From Bacteroidota bacterium (GTDB lineage Bacteria > Bacteroidota > Bacteroidia > Bacteroidales > UBA12481), in contig JAUVKA010000101.1 in assembly GCA_030592205.1 (NCBI GenBank), positions 1 through 10,348 of the forward strand: DNA of 10,348 nucleotides. Reading direction: 5' to 3'. The notes under the pieces were generated by a model. The model was given only the letters and a program-made list of their open reading frames with translations. It was not told where the DNA came from and made no database searches. Below are positions 1 to 6,768 of the stretch, piece by piece. The first letter of the stretch is position 1. Each line of letters opens with the position of its first letter. The translations under genes and the position numbers were made by a program.

Positions 1-618
1 ACCTGTATGTGGATAATCATCTAATTCTGGATTCTGAGAGCGAACCACACAGGCAATAGCTCCTAAACGACTGGCAAGAGCCGGACCGCTGCTGCGTTGG
101 TTGACTGCTCCACCGTAGGCGCCAAAAGTATGGATCTGTTTTGGATCCATTGGACGGTTAAAAAATACAATTTGTCCCTTTACCAGGTCCTTTTTCTGTT
201 CCAGCTCCTCAAAATTGAAGACCTCAATTACCTCCCCTACTATCCCATCTTCACCAGTTCCGATCGAGAGCCCCAAAGCACCTACCGGAACATCGGTAGT
301 TCCATAAACAGATGAAACGATTCTTCCTTGTTCAGACTCTCCCCGTTTCCAGTTTTTTACCATAATTTCCTGCTTCCAAACCTTATCCAGCCCCATTTTG
401 AGCATGGTCTGATAGGTAAACTCAACAGCAGCAGCCGCCTCAGGTGTACCGCAAATCCTACCGGCCGTATTCTTGCAAAGCCATTCCAGGTTCTCATAAG
501 CCTCCCAACTCGAGAGGGCTTCTTCATATAAGCTACGGATTACATCAGCATCGGTTTTTTCCTGTGCCGAGATAAAGCTCGTTGAAAGCAGCAGGCTAAG
601 GATTATCAGGTATTTCAT
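1..618 (-). CDS. Exported M28-type metallopeptidase (carboxypeptidase Q-like), N-terminal part
   Basis: Open frame of 206 codons from the ATG at 618 to the window edge without a stop, so the C-terminal part is missing. Residues 1-19 form a signal peptide: a Lys near the start, a Leu/Ile-rich core, and a likely cut near FISAQ. Residues 20-100 resemble the N-terminal part of M28 peptidases of the carboxypeptidase Q type, with CGTPEAAAAVE at 56-66 and KVWKQEIMV followed by NWKRGE at 79-94. Residues about 113-206 look like the inserted PA domain, ending in a stretch (SRLGAIACVVRS, then PHTG) typical of that family. The metal-binding catalytic domain lies outside the window, so activity cannot be judged. 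Members are periplasmic or surface zinc aminopeptidases/dipeptidases. It shares its strand with the operon upstream but is 258 bp away across a repeat-rich gap, so it is probably transcribed separately. Family assignment is fairly firm; substrate is unknown. Confidence 0.82.
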   Translation of the reverse strand, partial: MKYLIILSLLLSTSFISAQEKTDADVIRSLYEEALSSWEAYENLEWLCKNTAGRICGTPEAAAAVEFTYQTMLKMGLDKVWKQEIMVKNWKRGESEQGRIVSSVYGTTDVPVGALGLSIGTGEDGIVGEVIEVFNFEELEQKKDLVKGQIVFFNRPMDPKQIHTFGAYGGAVNQRSSGPALASRLGAIACVVRSQNPELDDYPHTG

Positions 619-622
619 TTAA

Positions 623-646
623 ATCAATATTTGAGAGATCAATATT
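623..646. repeat. 9-bp direct repeat ATCAATATT in the peptidase leader
   Basis: ATCAATATT occurs at 623-631 and again at 638-646, 15 bp apart, just upstream of the peptidase start codon. The second copy lies within the 8-bp perfect palindrome CAATATTG. It may be a protein-binding site or chance in AT-rich DNA. No clean TAnnTTTG box was found upstream of this gene. Confidence 0.3.
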
Positions 647-686
647 GCCAAATAAAATAGATTGTTGCAAGAATTTGGAGATTTTT

Positions 687-771
687 CCCTTTGTGAACCG
701 TAGTGCAGTCCTTTGAGGACTCAGTGGTTTAATCTTTTACCACAAAGAAACACCAAGGATTGCACAAAGGG
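687..771. repeat. Structured intergenic repeat with nested inverted repeats
   Basis: The outer arms CCCTTTGTG (687-695) and CACAAAGGG (763-771) are exact reverse complements. Inside is a perfect hairpin, AGTCCT (707-712), loop TTG, AGGACT (716-721), and a weaker TGGT/ACCA pair. GTGCAGTCCTTTG at 703-715 also pairs imperfectly with the segment 753-765. Intergenic elements built from CTTTGTG/CACAAAG words are common in Bacteroidota genomes; this is from memory, not a search. It lies downstream of the beta-barrel gene and upstream of the peptidase gene, so it could also act as a transcription attenuator. Confidence 0.55.
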
Positions 772-806
772 ACACAAAAATCTTTTTTACTTAAATACCT
801 TTTTTT

Positions 807-876
807 GGCTAATTGGCTAATCGACCAATTGGCACATTAATACAAATTCCCTAACTCCCTAATTCCCCATTTCCCT
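807..876. repeat. Low-complexity intergenic repeat (GGCTAATTGG and CTAAYTCCC words)
   Basis: GGCTAATTGGCTAATCGACC at 807-826 leads into AATTGGCACATTAAT. From about 845 there is an iterated pyrimidine-rich stretch of roughly four diverged units around the word CTAAYTCCC, running up to the stop codon of the beta-barrel gene at 877. Similar spacer repeats are, to my recollection, widespread in Bacteroidota. No open frame or promoter is evident. Confidence 0.4.
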
Positions 877-3630
877 CTATCGATGTTTCTTTATCACAAT
901 CCCATCTCCACCACCAAACTTATTAAGCCTGTATTTGAAGGACAGCATGAAATAACGACCGATAATATTTGATTGGGTTTCACGCAGATAGTTCAGCTCA
1001 CTGATCCTTGAAATTCCTCGATTCTTGTCGAGCAAGTCGGCTCCCTGAATACTAAATGAAGCCCTGTTATTTTTCATAAAGAAATAACTTGCCTCAGCAG
1101 CAATCAATGGAACTGATATCGATTCTCCAAAACTCTGGTCGTTATAATTAGTCACATCTGCAGATACCATGAAATTCCATTTATCACTTGGATTATACTG
1201 TATCTCAGTAAAATATGTAAAGTTCGTATACCTGTTATTGAGAGATTCCTGTAAAGAATATTTAGCATCTGTTAAGCTAATAGATCCTCCGGCCACTACA
1301 TCCCATTTCTTTTTGGTGCGATTATCCACACTCATGGAGAAACTATGACTCATATTAGTATTAATATTCTCCACATCATTTACCAGGTTGATCCCTCTGT
1401 TCCAGCTTTCACGTAAACCAGCTTTAAAATTAATGCCAATCGGCCTTATGGGAGTTGAGAAATTCATATTTCCACTTACCTTGAAATCATTTTCTACATT
1501 AACCAGATTCAGGGTTTGTCCCAGGTTGTCATGAATAGTTCTTGACCAATTGATTTTATCAGTAGTATAAGTAGCATTTATGCCTGTGAACAAGGAGGTG
1601 AACGAAAATTGATCAAAAATCACCCAATGTAAATTCAGTCTTCGCTGATACTCAGGTTTCAAGTTCCGGTTTCCATAAGAGACAGATAAAGAATTAGTAG
1701 TGTTGGCAACCGGTAGCAACTGATTCACTGTAGGTTGAGCAATATTGGACATGAAACTCAAGTTTAATCGATGTCCACTTTTGTACTCATAATCCAAGTT
1801 AAATCCAGGTAGGAAGACAAATCGCGAATTTTCTACCCCCTCATCTTCCCAGAGAAAATTTTCCGTTCTGTACATTTCCGACTTCAAAAACAGATTGATC
1901 TGAACCTTTTCTGTACTCCGCTTAAGAGTAAGTCCAGGTTTTAAACGATCATACTTCCTGCTAAAAGTTGGACTTAATAAAGAATCAATGATAGCATCAC
2001 TTGGGGTGAAGAAACCTTGAGTTCTAACCAGAGTTTCATCTGTTGAGCTATAAGATATCTCAGGAATAGCAAAAAACCTTTTACCTAAACGTTGAGTTAA
2101 TGATGTATTTACTGAGTAACTCAGATTATCAATTTGATTTTCCTGATATAAACTTTCCAGAGTTTCCAAATTAGTGGCAGCAAAAAAGGTATTATTCTGC
2201 CACTGCTGGTCGGTCAGATTTTTACTCAAACTTCCATTAGCCCCTATTTTCGCAACCGTTCTGTTTCCCGGAAATTTCTTTAGCCACGAAGCCTTGGCTG
2301 ATCCGCTGATCCGATCTGAACCCTGATTGGAATTATTATCCAACCAGTTAACCAGCTGATTATTCTGATAGCTGTCGGTATAGCTTTGTCCCCAGGAATT
2401 TGAGAAATTGAATGAAGCACCGCCATCCACGAAAATATTCTGGCTGGAATCGATTCTGTAGCGTACTCCAAAATTCAGACTGTGAGCAGTGTCTCTTTTC
2501 GTATTGTCCACATCCTGTTGTTGAACATAACTCGCATCAGAAGTGAAGTTTTGTGTATTAGTATTTTGAATTAAACTTTTCTTGGTCCCATTAGCCAGAT
2601 ATGAGATGAAGAAGCGTCTGTCTTTTGTTGGAGAAAAGGAAAAATTCAGGCCGCCTGCTCCAGAAGTGGTTAACCCGTTAACCTGCTGCCCGAAATTAAT
2701 TGGAAGACTGTTATCACCTCCAAGCATAATTTGTGAAGATCCCCCACTCATCATCGACATCATGCCCCCGTTAAAATCCATATAATCCTGAAAAGAGAAT
2801 CCGAACTGATTGATATTGTTCTGCATGGCTAATCCTGCCATCTGCATTTTATCAGTAAATCGATATAGTTTTACATTCCCCTGATAATGATTATCAGTAC
2901 CATATCCAGCCATCACATGACCAAATACCCCATCCTTCTTATCTGGATCCAGAACCAGGTTAAGAGCCTTTTCCCTTGATCCATCATCTATCCCTGTAAA
3001 TTCTGATTCGTCGGATTTTTTATCATAGACCTGTACTTTATCAATCGCATCAGCAGGGAGGTTCTTTGTTGCAACCTTGGGATCATTACCAAAAAACTCT
3101 TTCCCATCAACATAAACCTTACGTACATCCTCTCCCATGGCCTTTATGTTGCCAGCCCTGTCGACTTCCACTCCGGGGAGTTTTTTCAATAGATCCTCAA
3201 CCACCGCATCGGGTTTGGTTTTGAAAGCTTTTGCATTAAACTCGATAGTGTCCTTCTTAATTTGCATAGGAACATGCTCACCAATCACCTCAACTCCATC
3301 CATGTTCAAGGGCTTCGGCTTCATACTCATGATACCCCAGTAGCCGCTATTTTCATAAGGACAGGTGATTTCGCGCCATTCGGTTTCAAAACCCAGAAAT
3401 GCAAACTGCATCAGGTAAGTACCGGCCTTGATATTTTTAACTTCCCAATGACCCTTAGCTGTGGAAATGGCAAAATACATCATTGTAGAATCAGAGGGCT
3501 TGAGCAATACCACCGTAGCGGCAGGCATTGACTGACCATTCTCATCTGCCACCTCTCCGGAAAGATTGGAGATTTGTCCAAAACCGGACAATACAATACT
3601 ACTCAATATAATAGTTAGGAATAATCGCAT
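877..3630 (-). CDS. Outer-membrane beta-barrel protein, TonB-receptor-like, with CarboxypepD_reg N-terminal domain
   Basis: A 917-residue protein. Residues 1-19 are a signal peptide (cut near GFGQ). Residues about 22-105 form a CarboxypepD_reg-like beta-sandwich (SGEVADENGQSMPAATVVLL, later IKAGTYLMQFAFLGFE). Residues about 110-230 form a plug-like domain, with DTIEFNAKAFKTKP, LLKKLPGVEVDRAG, KVYVDGKEFFGNDP and IDKVQVYDKKSDES. The rest, to 917, is a long run of amphipathic beta strands rich in Asn, Ser and aromatic residues, matching the outer-membrane beta-barrel families of Bacteroidota (PF14905 type). A Met/Gly-rich segment at about 283-306 probably forms a loop. The protein sits in the outer membrane and may import or bind an unknown ligand; no clear TonB box was seen. 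It is the second gene of an operon with the GLPGLI gene, and a strong Shine-Dalgarno sequence overlaps that gene's stop. The pairing is a recurrent Bacteroidota arrangement of unknown function. Confidence 0.9.
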   Translation of the reverse strand: MRLFLTIILSSIVLSGFGQISNLSGEVADENGQSMPAATVVLLKPSDSTMMYFAISTAKGHWEVKNIKAGTYLMQFAFLGFETEWREITCPYENSGYWGIMSMKPKPLNMDGVEVIGEHVPMQIKKDTIEFNAKAFKTKPDAVVEDLLKKLPGVEVDRAGNIKAMGEDVRKVYVDGKEFFGNDPKVATKNLPADAIDKVQVYDKKSDESEFTGIDDGSREKALNLVLDPDKKDGVFGHVMAGYGTDNHYQGNVKLYRFTDKMQMAGLAMQNNINQFGFSFQDYMDFNGGMMSMMSGGSSQIMLGGDNSLPINFGQQVNGLTTSGAGGLNFSFSPTKDRRFFISYLANGTKKSLIQNTNTQNFTSDASYVQQQDVDNTKRDTAHSLNFGVRYRIDSSQNIFVDGGASFNFSNSWGQSYTDSYQNNQLVNWLDNNSNQGSDRISGSAKASWLKKFPGNRTVAKIGANGSLSKNLTDQQWQNNTFFAATNLETLESLYQENQIDNLSYSVNTSLTQRLGKRFFAIPEISYSSTDETLVRTQGFFTPSDAIIDSLLSPTFSRKYDRLKPGLTLKRSTEKVQINLFLKSEMYRTENFLWEDEGVENSRFVFLPGFNLDYEYKSGHRLNLSFMSNIAQPTVNQLLPVANTTNSLSVSYGNRNLKPEYQRRLNLHWVIFDQFSFTSLFTGINATYTTDKINWSRTIHDNLGQTLNLVNVENDFKVSGNMNFSTPIRPIGINFKAGLRESWNRGINLVNDVENINTNMSHSFSMSVDNRTKKKWDVVAGGSISLTDAKYSLQESLNNRYTNFTYFTEIQYNPSDKWNFMVSADVTNYNDQSFGESISVPLIAAEASYFFMKNNRASFSIQGADLLDKNRGISRISELNYLRETQSNIIGRYFMLSFKYRLNKFGGGDGIVIKKHR

Positions 3631-3639
3631 CAGTATAAT

Positions 3640-3647
3640 CTCCTTCT
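3640..3647 (-). promoter_or_regulatory. Strong Shine-Dalgarno for the beta-barrel gene
   Basis: On the minus strand AGAAGGAG lies 9 bases before the ATG at 3630 and overlaps the TAG stop of the GLPGLI gene (3646-3648). A near-perfect Shine-Dalgarno is uncommon in Bacteroidota, where ribosome sites are usually weak. Its position suggests translational coupling or reinitiation, and it supports the chosen start. Confidence 0.7.
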
Positions 3648-4092
3648 ATTTATGGACGTGGATCATGATGGAGGTTCCACTCCCCCCGTGCTCGCCACCC
3701 ATTTCTTCTATTTTCTCAGCAACAATCTTATCAAATTTCTCCTGAGTCACTTTTTTCCCTTTCTTGGGTTTTACCAAAAGTTTTTTATCTATTTCACCCA
3801 AATCAACCGACAAGGCAGTAAGAGTATGATCTCCATCCATCAATTCCACCTGAAGGACTAAGCCGGGCAAACCAATGAAGTTAGAAGGTCCGGTAGCTAC
3901 AGGAATAGAAGGAGTAAACCAGGCTATTGTTTTTTCACCTTCCTCATTTTCCTGAACAGCCTGCATACAAGGATAATCCAAAATAACTTTTTGTTCACCG
4001 GTCATTTTCCATTCACCTTGTTTTATTTCACTTTCAATCAGAAATACCCGGGTCATGAACTCTCGTTTTTCAACGGTTTTTGATTTTCCCAT
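3646..4092 (-). CDS. GLPGLI family protein, C-terminal part (separated by frameshift)
   Basis: A 148-residue frame that is the downstream part of a GLPGLI-family protein (TIGR01200/PF09697 type). It has REFMTRVFLIE (10-20), EWKMTGEQKVILDYPC (27-42), IAWFTPSIPVATGP (56-69), the signature variant GLPGLV (74-79) and a Lys-rich tail PKKGKKVTQEKFDKIV. The apparent start at 4092 is unlikely to be used: there is no signal peptide and the family homology continues upstream in another frame. Removing one base from the A7 run at 4096-4102 joins it to the N-terminal part as ...NKLFF-D-MGKSKTVEKREF..., giving about 256 residues, a normal length for the family. These are small exported proteins of unknown function, often encoded beside outer-membrane beta-barrel genes as here. 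The C-terminus is Met/His-flavoured (IMIHVHK). Confidence 0.8.
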   Translation of the reverse strand: MGKSKTVEKREFMTRVFLIESEIKQGEWKMTGEQKVILDYPCMQAVQENEEGEKTIAWFTPSIPVATGPSNFIGLPGLVLQVELMDGDHTLTALSVDLGEIDKKLLVKPKKGKKVTQEKFDKIVAEKIEEMGGEHGGSGTSIMIHVHK

Positions 4093-4093
4093 A

Positions 4094-4102
4094 TCAAAAA
4101 AA
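4094..4102 (-). other. Homopolymer frameshift site inside the GLPGLI gene
   Basis: Seven A's on the plus strand (4096-4102; seven T's on the coding strand) immediately precede and contribute to the TGA stop of the first frame. With six, the frame runs on unbroken through FF-D-MG into the second half. The required shift is +1, or loss of one base in transcription or sequencing. A classical -1 slip would enter the wrong frame. Confidence 0.8.
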
Positions 4103-4417
4103 CAGTTTGTTTTCGGGTTCCATCATCTTCATCATAATCATTCCTCCGCCGCCTTCCATGGCAACATCCTCAACACTTTTATCTTCTTTGATATTTTGAT
4201 ATAAGGAAAAACCCTCTGTAAAAAGTAGTTCCTTTTTACTTCTTCTCTCCTTGGGAAGCTGATCAGCAAATTGAGCGCCCATTCCTTCAAGCTTAATATC
4301 AAGCTTCATAACATCTTCATAAACTACTTTTCCTTCTTTTGAGGAAGTATCGCTGCTTTGGGCAAATAATCCCATGCTCAGAGAGATTACGATTGTGGTC
4401 AAAACTATCTTCTTCAT
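4094..4417 (-). CDS. GLPGLI family protein, N-terminal part (separated by frameshift)
   Basis: A 107-residue frame starting at the ATG at 4417. Residues 1-20 are a clear signal peptide (MKKIVLTTIVISLSMGLFAQ), so the product is periplasmic or outer-membrane associated. EGKVVYEDVMKLDIKLEGM (28-46), KKELLFTEGFSLYQNIK (61-77) and MMEPENKL (98-105) match the N-terminal half of GLPGLI-family proteins. The frame stops at TGA directly after seven T's on the coding strand, and the rest of the family sequence continues in the +1 frame. As written, a truncated protein lacking the GLPGLI motif would be made unless slippage occurs; an indel error is the simplest explanation. It is first in the operon with the beta-barrel gene and divergent from the two-component genes. 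A TACATTTG -7 box lies about 20 bp upstream. Confidence 0.82.
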   Translation of the reverse strand: MKKIVLTTIVISLSMGLFAQSSDTSSKEGKVVYEDVMKLDIKLEGMGAQFADQLPKERRSKKELLFTEGFSLYQNIKEDKSVEDVAMEGGGGMIMMKMMEPENKLFF

Positions 4418-4436
4418 TTTACTTAGATTTTTGCAT

Positions 4437-4444
4437 CAAATGTA
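4437..4444 (-). promoter_or_regulatory. -7 promoter box (TACATTTG) of the GLPGLI/beta-barrel operon
   Basis: On the minus strand TACATTTG fits the Bacteroidota -7 consensus TAnnTTTG. It lies 19 bases upstream of the ATG at 4417, which would give a leader of roughly 12-15 nt. I found no TTG -33 element at the usual spacing, which may mean activator dependence. Confidence 0.5.
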
Positions 4445-4465
4445 TGCCTGTAAAATCATACTGAT

Positions 4466-4502
4466 GGTTAACAAGCCCAAAATTAAGGTTAATTAAGGTT
4501 AA
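4466..4502. promoter_or_regulatory. GGTTAA direct repeats, candidate response-regulator operator
   Basis: GGTTAA occurs at 4466-4471, 4487-4492 and 4497-4502. The last two belong to an exact tandem duplication of the 10-mer AATTAAGGTT (4481-4490 and 4491-4500). The copies start 21 and 10 bp apart, about two turns and one turn of the helix. OmpR/PhoB-family regulators bind direct repeats spaced by about one turn. The repeats lie between the two divergent -7 boxes, at roughly -40 to -65 from the expected kinase start site and near -35 to -40 from the GLPGLI operon start. Assignment to the neighbouring regulator is inference. Confidence 0.5.
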
Positions 4503-4531
4503 AAGAGCCCTGTAATACAATAACACACTAT

Positions 4532-4539
4532 TATATTTG
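4532..4539 (+). promoter_or_regulatory. -7 promoter box (TATATTTG) of the histidine kinase operon
   Basis: TATATTTG matches TAnnTTTG exactly and ends 12 bases before the ATG at 4552. Transcription would start only about 6-9 nt before the start codon, giving a very short leader. No -33 TTG is evident at normal spacing, again consistent with an activated promoter. Confidence 0.55.
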
Positions 4540-4551
4540 CCTGCGAATAAG

Positions 4552-6045
4552 ATGAAAAAGTCAAAAAGAAACAGATGGATACCAATATTGATGAGCTTGA
4601 GTCAGGTTTTACTAACCGGCTTTGTGGTATATTGGTTAATCGGACAGTATAAGAGTGAAAAGGAAAATCTATATAAAGAATTACACTATGAATTCATGGA
4701 GGCCCAAAATCAGGCAATGGATTCAAGTCTTCATGTGATGCTTCAGCCTCTGTTAATAGACAGCCTGGGCCAGATTGACAGCTTTTCCCATGCTGGTTGG
4801 ATATCATCTTCCACTGCTATTTTTGATACTCTGCATGTGGCCTCCAAATATACTCCGGATGGACAGATTGGTGATCAAATAATTCAGTTAGATATTAGGG
4901 GGACCGAGCATTCTTCTGCTTCAAAATCTACCTCCTATCAGATAACTACAATCCCACACCAGGAAGCTGTTTTGCGTGGCGTAAAAATGATTATACAGAT
5001 GTCGGATGACTCAATAGCTGTGGAAGGGGATAACAGTTTCTCTTCACTTGAGGTAGATTCCATACTATTACTGGATTTTGTTTCTAAGCGACTCAAAAAC
5101 ATTGATCATTCCGATTTTAATATACTCTGGTACCAAGATAGTTTCAGGTTTCATTCGAATGACTCCAGAAAAAGAATCAGATTTCATTCAGCTTTGTCAA
5201 AGCCTGCAATGATTTATGAGATTACCAATTTTGAGCCCTTTCTATTCAAACTCATTATTCCCCAAATACTTTTTGGACTATTGCTGCTCCTTCTTACCGG
5301 ATCGGCTTTTATTTTCACATATAGAAGTCTTAGAAAGCAGCTCCTTCTGAATACCTTGAGAAATGAGTTTATCAGTAATGTTTCTCACGAGTTAAAAACC
5401 CCGGTTTCAACTGTAAAAGTAGCCCTGGAATCCCTTCAGAGTTATGATCAGAAGAAAGATCCTAAGGTAAGTGAAGAGTATCTGAGGATGGCCTCTATGG
5501 AAATGGACAGGTTGGATCTTTTGATCCAAAAAATATTGAACCAATCACTGTTGGAAAGCAATAAACTTCTAATACATAAGCAAAATAATGATCTTGTTCA
5601 GCTGAGCAAAAATGTGGTACAGTCGCTTATGCCAAGGATTAATGATTTGAATGGCACTATCAAGCTGAGTACTGATATTGAAGAGCTTACGGTTAATACT
5701 GATGAGTTATATATTCAGGGTGTATTGATTAATCTTCTTGATAATGCAATAAAATACGGAGGCAACCCACCTGAGATCAATATAAATATTTCAAAGGAAA
5801 AAGGCAGATGCAGGCTATCAGTCAGGGACAATGGCCAAGGCATCCTAAAGGAATATCACAAGAAGGTTTTTGATCGCTTTTTCAGGGTTCCAACCGGCGA
5901 CAGGCACAATGTTAAAGGTTATGGGCTTGGCTTGAGTTTTGCTGCTGAGGTAATGAAGCAGCATGATGGATCAATTGAAATTGAAAACAATCCGGCAGGT
6001 GGTTGTATTTTTACAATAATAATCCCGCAAAGCGATGAAGCGTAA
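4552..6045 (+). CDS. Membrane sensor histidine kinase (RprX-like)
   Basis: I take the ATG at 4552 (497 residues); a TTG at 4537 in the same frame overlaps the -7 box and is an unlikely start. Residues about 9-31 and 232-257 are membrane spans enclosing a periplasmic sensor domain of about 200 residues that I do not recognise. No HAMP domain is obvious. HisKA follows with FISNVSHELKTPV, the phospho-acceptor being His279. The HATPase_c domain has the N box INLLDNAIKYGG (Asn394, Asn398), G1 DNGQG (426-430), an F box VFDRFFRV and G2 GYGLGLS (456-462). All catalytic motifs are intact. It phosphorylates the response regulator encoded immediately downstream, whose ATG overlaps this gene's end by 11 bp. 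It is divergent from the GLPGLI/beta-barrel operon, so it may sense an envelope signal linked to that pair; this is inference. Architecture resembles the RprX type of Bacteroides. Confidence 0.93.
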   Translation: MKKSKRNRWIPILMSLSQVLLTGFVVYWLIGQYKSEKENLYKELHYEFMEAQNQAMDSSLHVMLQPLLIDSLGQIDSFSHAGWISSSTAIFDTLHVASKYTPDGQIGDQIIQLDIRGTEHSSASKSTSYQITTIPHQEAVLRGVKMIIQMSDDSIAVEGDNSFSSLEVDSILLLDFVSKRLKNIDHSDFNILWYQDSFRFHSNDSRKRIRFHSALSKPAMIYEITNFEPFLFKLIIPQILFGLLLLLLTGSAFIFTYRSLRKQLLLNTLRNEFISNVSHELKTPVSTVKVALESLQSYDQKKDPKVSEEYLRMASMEMDRLDLLIQKILNQSLLESNKLLIHKQNNDLVQLSKNVVQSLMPRINDLNGTIKLSTDIEELTVNTDELYIQGVLINLLDNAIKYGGNPPEININISKEKGRCRLSVRDNGQGILKEYHKKVFDRFFRVPTGDRHNVKGYGLGLSFAAEVMKQHDGSIEIENNPAGGCIFTIIIPQSDEA

Positions 6046-6727
6046 AGTCTATTATATCGAAGATGAGCAGTTTCTGGGCAAGATTGTATTCGAAACCCTG
6101 GAAAAACAGGGCTTTGAAGTCAGGTGGGAAACTAATGGAGCCAGAGTACTGAATGGATTCAAGACTTTTTCTCCTGATATCATTGTTCTGGATATTATGC
6201 TTCCGAACCTTGATGGATATACCTTATGCAGACAGATACGTGCTTTGTATCCAAAAATCCCGATTATCTTTCTTACAGCTAAGGTTGAAACCAAGGATCT
6301 GGTAAAAGGCTTCGAAGCAGGCGGTACTGATTACATGCGGAAACCATTCAGTATTGAAGAACTGATTGTACGTATTAAGAATCAGATGGAAATCGTAACA
6401 GGAATTAAATCCCCATCAATTCCTCAATCTGAGGAAATTAAGCTTGGGCCCTATACATATAAACCGGGCAGATATGAGCTGCAAGCTCCATCAGGGAAAA
6501 TTAATCTCTCACAAAGGGATATGGAAATCATGCAGATCCTTGTTGCAAATCGAAACCAGATCAGCAATAGAAAAGATATCCTGATATCGGTTTGGGGTGA
6601 TGATTCCTTCTTTAACTCCCGTAATCTCGATGTCTATATCCGCAAACTCAGGGGCTATTTTTCCGAAGACCCAAAAATCCAGATTCAGACACTGAAGGGG
6701 AAAGGCTACCTGTTTTTGGTTCGATGA
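6035..6727 (+). CDS. OmpR/PhoB-family response regulator (RprY-like)
   Basis: A 230-residue protein. Residues 1-120 are a receiver domain with acidic Glu9/Asp10, phospho-acceptor Asp53 in IIVLDIMLPNLDG, Thr81 in FLTAK and Lys103 in MRKPF, so all key residues are present. Residues about 133-230 are a winged-helix DNA-binding domain: INLSQRDMEIMQILVANRN, then SNRKDILISVWGDD, the recognition helix region NLDVYIRKLR (197-206), and the terminal hairpin TLKGKGYLFLV. It is co-transcribed with the kinase gene, which overlaps its start (ATGAAGCGTAA), implying translational coupling. The expected role is phosphorylation-dependent binding to direct repeats; the GGTTAA repeats in the shared upstream region are plausible sites. 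It converges on the anti-sigma-like gene across a palindromic spacer. Confidence 0.94.
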   Translation: MKRKVYYIEDEQFLGKIVFETLEKQGFEVRWETNGARVLNGFKTFSPDIIVLDIMLPNLDGYTLCRQIRALYPKIPIIFLTAKVETKDLVKGFEAGGTDYMRKPFSIEELIVRIKNQMEIVTGIKSPSIPQSEEIKLGPYTYKPGRYELQAPSGKINLSQRDMEIMQILVANRNQISNRKDILISVWGDDSFFNSRNLDVYIRKLRGYFSEDPKIQIQTLKGKGYLFLVR

Positions 6728-6768
6728 ACCCAAAAAATAGATAAAAAGACACCTCGTCCTTACAACTT

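Noticed and set aside
97..531. Two plus-strand open frames at 97-315 and 328-531
   Set aside because: They are antisense to the M28-type peptidase frame, which has a signal peptide and family motifs; the plus-strand frames have no recognisable features.
4093..4105. Programmed -1 frameshift at the U7 slippery run
   Set aside because: A -1 shift from the first frame does not enter the frame of the GLPGLI C-terminal part; a +1 shift or loss of a base is needed, so the classical mechanism does not fit.
4537..4551. Upstream TTG start for the histidine kinase
   Set aside because: The TTG lies within the TATATTTG -7 box, so it would precede the expected transcription start; the ATG at 4552 gives a normal Lys-rich N-terminus before the first span.
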